Shown: positions 16,692 to 25,603, counted from the stretch's first letter. The stretch: 64,000 nucleotides of DNA from Bradyrhizobium sp. Ce-3 (GCF_022835695.1 NZ_BQUV01000006.1:372001-436000); one strand, 5' to 3'. A program made the numbers and translations. The notes: generated by a model not told the origin, from the letters alone.

Positions 16692-16732
16692 GGATCCGGA
16701 AACAGTGGAAGCCGGTTTCATGCTCAAATCAG
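16692..16732. repeat. Short dispersed repeat (CCGGAAACAGTGGAAGCCGG)
   Basis: A relative, in inverted sense, of the element at 39675-39710 (ACCGGTTTCCACTTTTCCGG). It lies in the gap between the divergent AlkA and GluQRS genes. Confidence 0.5.
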
Positions 16733-16754
16733 AGACGCCGGGGCGAGCCCGGCA

Positions 16755-17645
16755 ATGAACGCACGATCGACCGCTATGCCACCCGTTTTCCGTTTCGCCC
16801 CGAGTCCGAACGGCTACCTGCATCTCGGCCACGCCTATTCGGCGCTGCTCAACCACGACCTCGCGCGTGATACGGGCGGGCGCTTCCTGCTGCGGATCGA
16901 GGACATCGACGCGACGCGCTGCCGTCCGGAGTTCGAGCAGGCGATCTACGAGGATCTCGCCTGGCTCGGCATCGCCTGGGAGACCCCGGTGCGGCGGCAG
17001 TCGGAGCATTTTGCGGCCTATGGTGCAGCGATCGATCGCCTGGCGGCGCAGGCGCTGGTCTACCCGAGCTTCGAAAGCCGTGCCGAGATCGCGCGGCTGG
17101 TCGCGGAGCGCGAGGCCGGTGGCGCATGGCCGCGCGATCCGGACGGCGCGCCGCTCTATCCGGGGGCAGCGAAATCGCTGTCGGCCAGGGAACGCGACCG
17201 GTTGATCGAGGAGGGCGCACCGTTCGCGCTGCGGCTCGACATGGCCTCAGCCTGCGCCCGCGCCGGCGCGCTGCGCTGGCAGGAAGCGGGCGACGGGCCG
17301 GCCAGCGAGAGAGGAGAGGTGGCGGCCCAACCTGAGGCCTGGGGTGACGTGATCCTGGCGCGCAAGGAGACCCCCACCAGCTACCATCTCTCCGTCGCGA
17401 TCGACGACGCCCTGCAGGGCGTCACGGATGTGGTCAGGGGCGTTGACCTGTTCTGGTCGACCAGCGTGCATCGGCTGTTGCAGGAACTGCTCGGCCTGCC
17501 CGCGCCAGTCTACCGGCACCACCGCCTGATCCGCGACGCGGGTGGCCAAAAGCTGTCGAAATCGACCCGGGCGACCGGGCTGCGCGAGTTGCGGGCGGCG
17601 GGGACGAGCCCGGCCGACATCCGCCGTCTTGTCGGTCTGCCGTAG
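16755..17645 (+). CDS. gluQ: Glutamyl-Q tRNA(Asp) synthetase
   Basis: This is a truncated glutamyl-tRNA synthetase paralogue that attaches glutamate to queuosine in tRNA(Asp). It has only the catalytic core (296 residues). The HIGH motif appears as HLGH near residue 23 after RFAPSPNGYL, and the KMSKS loop as KLSKS. The anticodon-binding domain is absent, as expected. The E. coli enzyme uses Cys residues of a zinc site just after the Tyr-Pro turn; here the equivalent reads YPSFESR, so the zinc ligands are lost. An internal ATG at 16776 (MPPVFRF) is an equally good start. Confidence 0.93.
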   Translation: MNARSTAMPPVFRFAPSPNGYLHLGHAYSALLNHDLARDTGGRFLLRIEDIDATRCRPEFEQAIYEDLAWLGIAWETPVRRQSEHFAAYGAAIDRLAAQALVYPSFESRAEIARLVAEREAGGAWPRDPDGAPLYPGAAKSLSARERDRLIEEGAPFALRLDMASACARAGALRWQEAGDGPASERGEVAAQPEAWGDVILARKETPTSYHLSVAIDDALQGVTDVVRGVDLFWSTSVHRLLQELLGLPAPVYRHHRLIRDAGGQKLSKSTRATGLRELRAAGTSPADIRRLVGLP

Positions 17646-17778
17646 ATTGCGGCCAAATTCGATCGCGGAGCAGAGCGGTTACCATCATGTGCGTTGCGGC
17701 CGCCGCCCGCAAACGCTGCCGTGACTCCAGCACGCCTGGCATGCCATGTTGTGATCAGGGGCGGGGATCACGGAGACC

Positions 17779-19110
17779 ATGGCGTCAAGATCGCGCGTAC
17801 GGCGCAGCAAGCGGCCATCCAAAAGGATGCCGCCGAAGACGCGCGCCGCAAGAACGCGAACCGCCAAAACACGCGCCGCCAAGACCGGCACCGTCAAGGT
17901 GGCGGCCAGGCCGCGCCGCAAACCGGCTGCGCCGAGGACGGCCCCAAAATCTGCTCCCGGCATGGTCGAGACCGCGCTTGCCGCCTTTGCCCATGAGGTA
18001 CGGACGCCGCTGACCGGGATCCTCGCGATCAGCAATCTACTCGCGACCTCGGAGCTCGGCGAGCGCGAGCGGCGCTGGGTCGATACCATCAGGGCCGGCG
18101 CCGAGCATCTGGCGAGCCTTGCGACCCTGTTCGTCGATGCCTCCCGGAGCGAGGGGCCGGGGCTCGAGATCCGGCAGGATTTCTTCGACCTGCGCACGCT
18201 GGCGCGCCACGCCGGAGATTCGCTGGCCGGCCGCGCCGCTGCCAAGGGGCTGCAGGCCGCGGTCGAGGTCTCCGACAAGCTGCCGGCGTTTGCGGTCGGG
18301 GATCCGGTCCGGCTGCGCGCCGCGCTGGAGAACCTGATCGACAATGCCGTCAAGTTCACCAAGCAGGGCAGCATCGAGCTGCACGTCGCGCCGGTGCGCG
18401 CGGCCAGGGAAAAGAGCCGCGGCAGGAACGCCGGCAAGATCGGCGTTGCCTTTGCGGTCTCCGACAGCGGCATCGGCCTGACGCTGGCGGAGGTCAAGCG
18501 CCTGTTCCGGCCGTTCTCGCAGGCCAATGTCTCGATCGCCGCGCGGTTCGGCGGCGCCGGGCTCGGCCTGTCCTCGGTCAAGCAGCTCGCGCGCGCCATG
18601 GGCGGCGACATCGCCGTGGCCCAGCGCAAGGGCGGCGGCACGGTCTTCACGCTCAACGTGGTGCTGGCTGCAGCCGCAGGACCGGCCGCTGCGTCTTCGA
18701 GCGAAAGCGCGGCGGCGCCGTCATCGCAGGGGCTGCGGCTGCTCAGCATCGAGGACAATCCGTTCGGCCGCGTCGTGCTCAACACGATCCTGACCGAGCT
18801 CGGTCACCATGCCGAATTCATCGGTCAGGGCGAGGGCGCGCCCGATCGGCTCGGACAGGGCGCCTTCGATGCCGTGCTGATGGACATGGTGCTGCCCGGC
18901 ATCGGCGGCGTCGAGGCCATCAAGCGCATCCGCGCGCTGCCGCCGCCGCACGGCCGGATCGTGATCGTCGGGATCTCCGGGCGTGCCGAGGACGAGGCCG
19001 CGGCGCGCGCCGCCGGCGCCGATGCTTTCCTGGTCAAGCCTGTTTCTCCGCGGGCACTCGCAACTGCGCTGCATGAAGCGACACGCCGCGCGGTAGCCGC
19101 GACTTCATGA
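17779..19110 (+). CDS. Soluble hybrid histidine kinase with receiver domain and basic N-terminal tail
   Basis: A 443-residue two-component hybrid. Residues 1-60 are a Lys/Arg/Ala/Thr/Pro-rich tail resembling histone H1 tails. The HisKA domain starts at about 65 with H72 in AHEVRTPL, then the ATP-binding domain with LENLIDNA near 183, DSGIGL near 229 and GAGLGLSSVKQL near 259. After an Ala/Ser linker comes a receiver domain with phospho-acceptor D369 in LMDMVLPG and the conserved Lys K420. No membrane or sensor domain is present, so the signal is cytoplasmic or delivered by a partner. The 3' end overlaps the convergent YihY gene by 77 nt. The target output protein is not adjacent. Confidence 0.9.
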   Translation: MASRSRVRRSKRPSKRMPPKTRAARTRTAKTRAAKTGTVKVAARPRRKPAAPRTAPKSAPGMVETALAAFAHEVRTPLTGILAISNLLATSELGERERRWVDTIRAGAEHLASLATLFVDASRSEGPGLEIRQDFFDLRTLARHAGDSLAGRAAAKGLQAAVEVSDKLPAFAVGDPVRLRAALENLIDNAVKFTKQGSIELHVAPVRAAREKSRGRNAGKIGVAFAVSDSGIGLTLAEVKRLFRPFSQANVSIAARFGGAGLGLSSVKQLARAMGGDIAVAQRKGGGTVFTLNVVLAAAAGPAAASSSESAAAPSSQGLRLLSIEDNPFGRVVLNTILTELGHHAEFIGQGEGAPDRLGQGAFDAVLMDMVLPGIGGVEAIKRIRALPPPHGRIVIVGISGRAEDEAAARAAGADAFLVKPVSPRALATALHEATRRAVAATS

Positions 19111-19927
19111 TCGCGGCGTTGAGCTCGCCGCCGAACACGAAAATCGCGGCGATGAAATACATGAACACCAGCGCGATCACCACCGAGGCGAGCCCCGCAT
19201 ACATCGTGACGTAATTGTTGGCGAAGCGCGCCAGGTACATGCCGAAGCCGATGCCGGAAATCAGCGACGCCACCATGGTGAAGATGATGCCCGGCAGGAT
19301 CTGGGTGAAGCTGCGGCGCCCCGCCGGCAGCCAAGCATGCAGGATGAACAGTGCGACCACCAGCGCCAGCACCGTGATGCCGTAGCGAGCGGTGTTGAGC
19401 AGGCTCTCGTTGGATTCGACGAAGAACGGGATATAGCGCCGCGCCGCCTCGATGATCAGCGGCCCGAGCACGATCAGGAAGGCCATCGCCAGCGAGGCGA
19501 ACACCGCCACCAGCGTGTAGCCGATCGATTCCAGCCGCAGCCAGTACCAGCGCCGCGGCTCGATCACGGCATAGGCGCGGTTCAGTGCGACCCGCAGCGC
19601 CTCGACGCCGTTGGAGGCGAAGTAGACCGCGAGCACCGCGCCGATGGTCAGGATGTCGCCGCGGGTGTTGGTCAGCACGTCGTGGATCTGGCCGGACAAC
19701 GCCCCGGCGACCTGATCCGGCCAGACCTGGAGCAGCAGGCCGACCGCCTGATCGGCGAGCTCCTTGGAGCCGAAGAAACCGGCCACCGACGTCAGCACGA
19801 TCAGGAACGGAAACAGCGCCATCAGGGTCGACAGCGCGATGTGGCTCGCGATCGCCCAGCCGTCATCGGCGAGGAACGTGTAAAAGGCATCCATCACGAC
19901 GTGGGTGACGTAACGAAGCTGATTCAC
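19034..19927 (-). CDS. YihY/BrkB-family inner-membrane protein
   Basis: A 297-residue integral membrane protein with six predicted helices. Family-typical segments are DDGWAIASHIALSTLMALFP near the N-terminus, YFASNGVEALRVALNRAY in the middle and FGMYLARFANNYVTMYAG near the end. The family was once called ribonuclease BN by mistake; its molecular role is not firmly known. The start is GTG at 19927. The coding end overlaps the convergent hybrid kinase gene by 77 nt, so the last 25 residues are antisense to the receiver domain of the kinase. Confidence 0.9.
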   Translation of the reverse strand: MNQLRYVTHVVMDAFYTFLADDGWAIASHIALSTLMALFPFLIVLTSVAGFFGSKELADQAVGLLLQVWPDQVAGALSGQIHDVLTNTRGDILTIGAVLAVYFASNGVEALRVALNRAYAVIEPRRWYWLRLESIGYTLVAVFASLAMAFLIVLGPLIIEAARRYIPFFVESNESLLNTARYGITVLALVVALFILHAWLPAGRRSFTQILPGIIFTMVASLISGIGFGMYLARFANNYVTMYAGLASVVIALVFMYFIAAIFVFGGELNAAIMKSRLPRGVSLHAAQLRVPAEKQA

Positions 19928-20059
19928 ATTCCACCCGGCATTGTCGACAACCGCTCGGTCCGAGGACGGCCCAGCATCTGATATTACGCCTTGAAAAGCC
20001 AGTTGGTTGCATGGCTCGGCTGTGTGGAAGTCCGCGTCCTGCGGTGTTATGTACCGCAG

Positions 20060-20254
20060 ATGACATCTGTCCTCAGCACGATCATTCTTCCTATCGCCGT
20101 CGGCGCCGTCGCGCTGGTGCTCCTGCTCGGCCTCATCAACATGATGAAGGGCGGCTCGCCGAACACATCGCAGAAGCTGATGCGGCTGCGCGTGCTGCTG
20201 CAGTTCGTCGCCATCGTCATCGCGATGCTCGCAGTCTGGGCGATGGGACGCTAG
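20060..20254 (+). CDS. Twin-transmembrane protein, HIG1-like
   Basis: A 64-residue protein with two hydrophobic helices separated by a polar loop (MMKGGSPNTSQKLMRLRVL). The second helix block SQKLMRLRVLLQFVAIVI matches the HIG1 hypoxia-induced domain, whose mitochondrial members associate with respiratory supercomplexes. An in-frame start at 19991 would add an unlikely polar leader, so I chose the ATG at 20060. It is followed after 50 nt by the PduO-type adenosyltransferase gene and then etfBA, a conserved Rhizobiales order. Confidence 0.8.
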   Translation: MTSVLSTIILPIAVGAVALVLLLGLINMMKGGSPNTSQKLMRLRVLLQFVAIVIAMLAVWAMGR

Positions 20255-20304
20255 ACTCGCTGCGAGCGAAGCGGGCGATGCGCAAACCTTAGGGGATCAC
20301 GGCC

Positions 20305-20877
20305 ATGGTCGTTCTCAATCGGATCTATACGCGCACCGGCGATGACGGCACCACCGCGCTCGGCTCCGGCGAGCGGCGGCCGAAATACGATCTGCGCGTC
20401 GCCGCCTATGGCACCGTCGACGAGACCAATGCCGCGATCGGCGTGGTGCGGTTGCATCTCGCGGACAGCCCCGACGCCGATGCGATGCTCGGCCGGATCC
20501 AGAACGATCTGTTCGATCTCGGTGCCGACCTTGCGGTGCCCGAGCGCGAGGGCAAGGCCGAGCGTCTGCGGATGCTGGCGAGCCAGGTCGAGCGGCTCGA
20601 GCGCGATATCGACAGCCTGAACGACCAGCTCGCGCCGCTGACCTCGTTCGTGCTGCCCGGCGGCACGGCCGCCTCGGCATATCTGCATCTCGCCCGGACG
20701 ATATGTCGCCGCGCGGAACGGATGATGGTGGAACTCGCCGCCCGGCCCGACGAGCCGGTCAATGCAGCTGGCATCCAGTATATGAACCGCCTGTCGGATT
20801 TCCTGTTCGTTGCCAGCCGCTTCCTGAACAACAAGGGGGCGGGAGACGTGTTGTGGGTGCCGGGCCAGAACCGCTAA
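20305..20877 (+). CDS. Cob(I)alamin adenosyltransferase, PduO type
   Basis: A 190-residue ATP:corrinoid adenosyltransferase that makes adenosylcobalamin. The N-terminal ATP-binding motif is YTRTGDDGTTALG, and the family blocks YGTVDETNAAIGV, FVLPGGTAASAYLHLART, CRRAERMMVELA and LNRLSDFLFV-like residues near the end are present as NRLSDFLFVASRF. It assembles as a trimer with active sites between subunits. Adenosylcobalamin is needed by mutases of propionate and butyrate metabolism, which suits its position ahead of etfBA and a 3-hydroxybutyryl-CoA dehydrogenase. Confidence 0.94.
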   Translation: MVVLNRIYTRTGDDGTTALGSGERRPKYDLRVAAYGTVDETNAAIGVVRLHLADSPDADAMLGRIQNDLFDLGADLAVPEREGKAERLRMLASQVERLERDIDSLNDQLAPLTSFVLPGGTAASAYLHLARTICRRAERMMVELAARPDEPVNAAGIQYMNRLSDFLFVASRFLNNKGAGDVLWVPGQNR

Positions 20878-20994
20878 ACTGGTTCAAAACCGGGGGACGG
20901 TTTTTTGGCTTTGGCGCGTTGACCGGGGGAAACGGGACCTTTAGGTTCCGCGCCAGCCAACCGAAACCCATAAAATCAAAGCGAAAGAGGATCG

Positions 20995-21744
20995 ATGAAG
21001 GTTCTTGTGCCGGTAAAGCGGGTCGTCGACTACAACGTCAAGGTCCGCGTCAAGAGCGACGGGACGGGCGTGGAGCTCGCCAACGTCAAGATGTCGATGA
21101 ACCCGTTCGACGAAATCGCCGTCGAGGAAGCGCTGCGGCTGAAGGAAGCCGGCAAGGCGACCGAGGTGGTGGTGGTGTCGATCGGACCGGCGCAGGCCTC
21201 CGAGACCATTCGCACCGGGCTTGCGATGGGCGCCGACCGCGGCATCCTGGTCAAGGCTGAAGGCAATGTCGAGCCGCTCGGTGTCGCCAAGATCTTGAAG
21301 GCGGTGGTCGAGGCGGAGCAGCCCGGCCTCGTCATCCTCGGCAAGCAGGCGATCGACGACGATAGCAATCAGACCGGCCAGATGCTGGCCGCGCTGCTCG
21401 GCTGGTCGCAGGCGACCTTCGCTTCCAAGCTCGAGGTCGATGGTTCTGATTTCAAGGTCACGCGCGAAGTCGACGGCGGCCTGCAGACCATCAAGCTGAA
21501 GGGCCCGGCGATCGTCACCACTGACCTCCGCCTCAACGAGCCGCGCTACGCTTCGCTGCCCAACATCATGAAGGCGAAGAAGAAGCCGATCGACGACAAG
21601 AGCGTCGCTGACTACGGCGTCGACGTGACGCCGCGTCTGGAAGTGCTGAAGACCGCGGAACCGGCAGGCCGCAAGGCGGGCGTCAAGGTCAAGGACGTCG
21701 CCGAACTCGTGAACAAGCTCAAGACCGAAGCCGGGGTTCTCTGA
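20995..21744 (+). CDS. etfB: Electron transfer flavoprotein beta subunit
   Basis: The 249-residue beta subunit of ETF, which accepts electrons from acyl-CoA dehydrogenases and passes them to ETF-ubiquinone oxidoreductase. [19 protein letters not shown] opens the protein, [18 protein letters not shown] and [17 protein letters not shown] form the AMP-binding region, and [15 protein letters not shown] is the recognition loop that docks acyl-CoA dehydrogenases. AGAGGA lies just upstream of the ATG. The stop codon overlaps the etfA start, so the two subunits are translationally coupled. Confidence 0.96.
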   Translation: MKVLVPVKRVVDYNVKVRVKSDGTGVELANVKMSMNPFDEIAVEEALRLKEAGKATEVVVVSIGPAQASETIRTGLAMGADRGILVKAEGNVEPLGVAKILKAVVEAEQPGLVILGKQAIDDDSNQTGQMLAALLGWSQATFASKLEVDGSDFKVTREVDGGLQTIKLKGPAIVTTDLRLNEPRYASLPNIMKAKKKPIDDKSVADYGVDVTPRLEVLKTAEPAGRKAGVKVKDVAELVNKLKTEAGVL

Positions 21745-22694
21745 TGACGACGCTGTTGATTGCCGAACACGACCACGAGACCCTGAAGGACTCGACCAAC
21801 AAGGCGCTGACCGCGGCGAGCCAGCTCGGCGGCGACGTCCATGTGCTGGTTGCCGGTGGCGGCCAGGGCACCAAGGCGGCGGCGGAAGCAGCCGCCAAGC
21901 TCGCCGGCGTCAGCAAGGTGCTGGTGGCCGAAGGCCCCGCCTATGAGCACGATTTGGCCGAGCCGCTGGCTGCGCTGATCGTGGCGCTGGCGTCCGGCTA
22001 TGACGCGTTCGTCGCGCCCGCGACCTCGCGCTTCAAGAACGTGATGCCGCGCGTCGCAGCCCTGCTCGACGTCATGCAGGTCTCCGAGATCATCAAGGTT
22101 GTCGCACCCGACACCTATGAGCGGCCGATCTATGCCGGCAACGCGATCCAGACCGTGAAGTCGAAGGACGCCAAGAAGGTGATCACCGTCCGCACCTCGA
22201 CCTTCGCCGCTGCCGGCGAAGGCGGCAGCGCGGCCATCGAGAACGCCGCATCGGCCGCCGATCCCGGCCTGTCGACGTTCGTCGGCGAGGAAGTCGCCAA
22301 GAGCGACCGTCCGGAACTGACCTCGGCCAAGATCATCGTCTCGGGCGGCCGCGCCATGCAGAGCCGCGAGAACTTCGCGAAGTACATCGAGCCGCTCGCC
22401 GACAAGCTCGGCGCCGGCGTCGGTGCCTCGCGCGCCGCGGTCGACGCCGGCTATGCGCCAAACGACTGGCAGGTCGGCCAGACCGGCAAGGTGGTGGCCC
22501 CGGAACTTTATGTCGCGGTCGGCATCTCCGGCGCGATCCAGCATCTGGCCGGCATGAAGGACTCCAAGGTGATCGTCGCCATCAACAAGGATGAGGACGC
22601 GCCGATCTTCCAGGTCGCCGATTACGGCCTGGTCGCCGACCTCTACCAGGCGGTTCCGGAGCTGACCGAAGCGCTCGGCAAGCTCGGAAAGTAA
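21744..22694 (+). CDS. etfA: Electron transfer flavoprotein alpha subunit
   Basis: The 316-residue alpha subunit carries the FAD that shuttles electrons. The C-terminal FAD domain shows [35 protein letters not shown] and [19 protein letters not shown], followed by [14 protein letters not shown]. The start ATG shares a base with the etfB stop. A strong hairpin with a following T-rich tract ends the transcript at 22703-22745, so the 3-hydroxybutyryl-CoA dehydrogenase gene downstream likely has its own promoter. Confidence 0.96.
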   Translation: MTTLLIAEHDHETLKDSTNKALTAASQLGGDVHVLVAGGGQGTKAAAEAAAKLAGVSKVLVAEGPAYEHDLAEPLAALIVALASGYDAFVAPATSRFKNVMPRVAALLDVMQVSEIIKVVAPDTYERPIYAGNAIQTVKSKDAKKVITVRTSTFAAAGEGGSAAIENAASAADPGLSTFVGEEVAKSDRPELTSAKIIVSGGRAMQSRENFAKYIEPLADKLGAGVGASRAAVDAGYAPNDWQVGQTGKVVAPELYVAVGISGAIQHLAGMKDSKVIVAINKDEDAPIFQVADYGLVADLYQAVPELTEALGKLGK

Positions 22695-22702
22695 GCGACA
22701 AG

Positions 22703-22745
22703 ACACCGGCCGGGTGGCTAAGCTCCGGCCGGTGTTGTTATTTTC
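22703..22745 (+). terminator. Rho-independent terminator after etfBA
   Basis: An 11-bp perfect stem, ACACCGGCCGG paired with CCGGCCGGTGT, lies 8 nt after the etfA stop and is followed by TGTTATTTT. Confidence 0.8.
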
Positions 22746-22747
22746 GA

Positions 22748-22862
22748 GGCAATGATCCGGAAACGTTTTTCCGAAAGGATCATGCTCGACAGGGGAAAAT
22801 GGGATCCGGGTGTGATGACCTGTAATCACATCATGGTCCCGGGAAACGTTTTCCGGCGGATT
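22748..22862. repeat. Intergenic hairpin-rich repeat (ATGATCCGGAAACG type)
   Basis: Contains ATGATCCGGAAA paired with a TTTCCGAAAGGATCAT arm, then a second element with AAACGTTTTCCGG. This GATCCGGAAA vocabulary recurs in the dispersed repeats at 16692 and 39675. It fills the gap between the etfA terminator and the next gene. Confidence 0.5.
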
Positions 22863-22942
22863 GGGCAACCCGGAAGGCTTCACTTCGGGTATCGTTGGAA
22901 TTGGGCAGGCGCGACATGCGCGCCGTTCCGGTGGATGACAAG

Positions 22943-23824
22943 ATGACGGTGGCAATCAAAAAGGTCGGCGTGATCGGTTCGGGCCAGATGGGCAGTGGCA
23001 TTGCCCATGTGGCGGCGCTGGCCGGCTTCGACGTGGTGCTCAACGACGTGTCCGGCGACCGGCTGAAGTCGGCGCTGGCGACCATCAACGGCAATCTGAC
23101 CCGCCAGGTCGCCAAGAAGGCGGTCAGCGAGAGCGAGCGCAAGCAGGCGCTCGACCGCATCGCCTCTGCCGAGACGCTCGATGCGCTGGCCGATTGCGAT
23201 CTCGTGATCGAGACCGCGGTCGAGAAGGAAGAGACCAAGCGCAAGATCTTCCACGACGTCTGTGCGGTGCTGAAGCCGGACGCGATCGTTGCGACCAACT
23301 CGTCGTCGATCTCGATCACGCGGCTCGCCGCCTCGACCGATCGTCCCGAGAAATTCATCGGCATTCACTTCATGAATCCGGTGCCGGCGATGGAGCTCGT
23401 CGAGCTGATCCGCGGCATCGCCACCGACGACACGACCTTCGACACCGCCAAGGCGTTCGTCGCCAAGCTCGGCAAGCAGGTCGCGGTGTCGGAGGATTTC
23501 CCGGCCTTCATCGTCAACCGCATCCTGCTGCCGATGATCAACGAGGCGATCTACACGCTGTATGAAGGCGTCGGCAACGTCGAGGCGATCGATGCCGCGA
23601 TGAAGCTCGGCGCGCACCACCCGATGGGTCCGCTTGAGCTCGCCGATTTCATCGGCCTCGACACCTGCCTGTCGATCATGCAGGTGTTGCACGAAGGACT
23701 CGCCGATTCCAAGTACCGGCCGTGTCCGCTGCTGGTGAAATATGTCGAGGCCGGCTGGCTTGGACGCAAGTCCCAGCGCGGCTTCTACGACTACCGCGGC
23801 GACAAGCCGGTCCCGACGCGATAA
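22943..23824 (+). CDS. 3-hydroxybutyryl-CoA dehydrogenase
   Basis: A 293-residue NAD(P)-dependent dehydrogenase that oxidises or forms (S)-3-hydroxybutyryl-CoA in fatty acid, butyrate and PHB metabolism. The Rossmann motif GVIGSGQMGSGIAHV is at the N-terminus. The catalytic His is in FIGIHFMNPVPAMELVE, and the C-terminal domain contains FPAFIVNRILLPMINEA and HHPMGPLELADFIGLDTC. The ATG at 22943 puts the nucleotide-binding motif at the usual distance; two upstream in-frame ATGs would add an unlikely basic leader. It follows etfBA, its functional partner in beta-oxidation. Confidence 0.94.
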   Translation: MTVAIKKVGVIGSGQMGSGIAHVAALAGFDVVLNDVSGDRLKSALATINGNLTRQVAKKAVSESERKQALDRIASAETLDALADCDLVIETAVEKEETKRKIFHDVCAVLKPDAIVATNSSSISITRLAASTDRPEKFIGIHFMNPVPAMELVELIRGIATDDTTFDTAKAFVAKLGKQVAVSEDFPAFIVNRILLPMINEAIYTLYEGVGNVEAIDAAMKLGAHHPMGPLELADFIGLDTCLSIMQVLHEGLADSKYRPCPLLVKYVEAGWLGRKSQRGFYDYRGDKPVPTR

Positions 23825-23838
23825 TCGCCGTTCTCGTT

Positions 23839-23964
23839 TCAGGTCAGTGCCCGCAACAGCGCAAGCGTCGCGGGCACCAGACCGATAATGACAGTCACAC
23901 CCGTTCCAAGTCCGAGCAGATGCGCGGCCAGCGCGAGGCGCTGGCTGTGTCCGTGAGGCCTCAT
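23839..23964 (-). CDS. Putative 41-residue hydrophobic protein overlapping the aminotransferase stop
   Basis: The ATG at 23964 overlaps the TGA of the upstream aminotransferase gene in an ATGA arrangement, which suggests translational coupling. The product starts MRPHGHSQRLALAAHLLGLG and continues with an uninterrupted hydrophobic stretch (TVIIGLVPATLALL), long enough for one or two membrane spans. I recognise no family. The overlap and coherent hydrophobicity are the only evidence that it is a gene. Confidence 0.4.
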   Translation of the reverse strand: MRPHGHSQRLALAAHLLGLGTGVTVIIGLVPATLALLRALT

Positions 23965-25172
23965 TGCAAGGCCGCGCAGGCGCGCGTCAGCCGCCTTCCG
24001 GCCTCCTCGATGACTGGTGAAGGATTGGCGAAGCTGACGCGGATATAGGGCGACAGCCCGAAATCCTCGCCGGGAAACACCACCAGATCGGCGTGTTCGA
24101 GCAGATAGGCCGCAAAATCGCGGTCGGTCTCGATCGCCTTGCCGTCGGGTGCGCGCTTGCCGATCACGCCGGCGCAACTGACCAGCAGATAGAACGTGGC
24201 CTCGGGCGGCGTGCAGGAGAGACCGCTGCATTCGTTCACGAGTGCAGCAAAGCGGTCGCGCCGCGTGCGAAGGATGGCGGCGCGCTCTGCCAGCACGTCC
24301 TGCGCGCCGTCGAGCGCGGCCACCGCGGCGGCCTGACTGATCGACGAGGCGCCTGATGTGGTCTGCGACTGGATCGTGATCATCTCGCGGATCAGCGCCG
24401 AAGGGCCGGCGGCATAGCCGATGCGCCATCCCATCATCGCGTAGCTCTTGGCGAGGCCGCTGACGGTCAGCGTCCGCGGCTTCAGGCGCGGCTCGATCTC
24501 CGCAAGCGTCGGCGCCGGCGCGCCGTCGAAGGTGATGTGCTCGTAGAGCCCGTCGGCAAGCACCCGGATGTCCGGATGCCGCAGCAGGATCGCGGCGATC
24601 CTGGACAGGTCCTCGCGCGAATACAACGCACCTGAGGGATTGACCGGATTGTTGAGCACGATCCAGCGCGTCCGCGCCGAGATCGCCGCCTGCAAGTCCT
24701 CGGCACGCAGCTTGAAGCCGTTGTTCTGCGCGCAGGGCACGACCACCGGCGCCCCGCCTGCGAGCCGCACCTGATCGAGATACGGCGCCCAATAGGGTGC
24801 GGGGACGATCACCTCGTCGCCGGGCACAAGCGTCGCCAGCAGCGCGTTGAACAGCGCCTGGGTCGAGCCGTTGGTGATGACGATCTCATCCAGACGATAG
24901 TCGAGACGATGGTCGCGCAGCAGCGCGGCCTGCACCGCGCGCTTCAGCTCGGGCGTGCCGTCGACATCGGTGTAGCGGGTTTCGCCGCGCAACGCCGCCT
25001 CATGCGCCGCCGCGATCACATGATCCGGTGTCGGGAAGTCCAGATTGCCCGACGACAGCTCGATGATGTCGCGCCCGGCGGCGCGCAGCTCGCGGGCGCG
25101 GCGCCGCAGCACCGATGCGGGCGATGGCTTGATGCCGCTCATGCGCGGCGAGAGGATCGGGGCAGCGGTCAT
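23961..25172 (-). CDS. Pyridoxal-phosphate aminotransferase, class I/II
   Basis: A 403-residue fold-type I aminotransferase of the aspartate/aromatic group. GSTQALFNALLA binds the cofactor phosphate region, NNPVNPSGALYS is the Asn-Pro motif, and the Schiff-base Lys is in SGLAKSYAMMGWRIGYA. The Arg that binds the alpha-carboxylate is in YIRVSFANP near the end. The start overlaps the tautomerase stop by 4 nt, and its own stop overlaps a small hydrophobic ORF, giving a tight three-gene operon under a divergent LysR regulator. Substrate is unknown. Confidence 0.9.
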   Translation of the reverse strand: MTAAPILSPRMSGIKPSPASVLRRRARELRAAGRDIIELSSGNLDFPTPDHVIAAAHEAALRGETRYTDVDGTPELKRAVQAALLRDHRLDYRLDEIVITNGSTQALFNALLATLVPGDEVIVPAPYWAPYLDQVRLAGGAPVVVPCAQNNGFKLRAEDLQAAISARTRWIVLNNPVNPSGALYSREDLSRIAAILLRHPDIRVLADGLYEHITFDGAPAPTLAEIEPRLKPRTLTVSGLAKSYAMMGWRIGYAAGPSALIREMITIQSQTTSGASSISQAAAVAALDGAQDVLAERAAILRTRRDRFAALVNECSGLSCTPPEATFYLLVSCAGVIGKRAPDGKAIETDRDFAAYLLEHADLVVFPGEDFGLSPYIRVSFANPSPVIEEAGRRLTRACAALQ

Positions 25173-25552
25173 CGGACGTACTGCGCCTCACCGTTGCCGA
25201 ACGACCAGTTCTCGGGGAGCACCTCGACGAGGTTGATGAAGATGTCTTCAGTGCGCAGGCCGGGGCTTTCCGCCAGCAGGTCGGCGATCCGCCGATAGAG
25301 CTTCTGCTTCTGCGCCACCGGGCGGGTGTTGCTGACCGTGATCTGGATGATGACCAGATCGTCGCTGCGCCTGATGCCGAGATAGTCCGCGCCATAGGCG
25401 AAATCGTCGCCGTCGTGCTCGGAGATCGTCATGAAGCGATCGCCGTCCGGTACATCGAAGGTCTCGCGCAGGGCGCGATAAAGGCTGTCGAGAATGGCCG
25501 TGCGGTAGGCGGCGGGCTTACCCTGTCGCAGCGAGACGTGGGTCAGCGGCAT
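25169..25552 (-). CDS. Tautomerase-family protein
   Basis: A 127-residue member of the 4-oxalocrotonate tautomerase superfamily, with the catalytic amino-terminal Pro directly after Met (MPLTHVSLRQG). The fold signature FMTISEHDGDDFAYG and VIIQITVSNTRPVAQKQ are typical of longer fused-type tautomerases related to malonate semialdehyde decarboxylase. These enzymes move protons in keto-enol conversions during breakdown of aromatic or halogenated compounds. It is the first gene of the operon with the aminotransferase and lies opposite a LysR gene. Confidence 0.88.
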   Translation of the reverse strand: MPLTHVSLRQGKPAAYRTAILDSLYRALRETFDVPDGDRFMTISEHDGDDFAYGADYLGIRRSDDLVIIQITVSNTRPVAQKQKLYRRIADLLAESPGLRTEDIFINLVEVLPENWSFGNGEAQYVR

Positions 25553-25603
25553 GATGGTGGCTCCTGGAAGCGTTGCGTGCAGCCGATCCTAGGAGCAGAT
25601 TGA

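Noticed and set aside
22748-22862. Repeat after etfA as a tRNA or small RNA gene
   Set aside because: The arms do not fit a cloverleaf and the same vocabulary occurs in other intergenic repeats.
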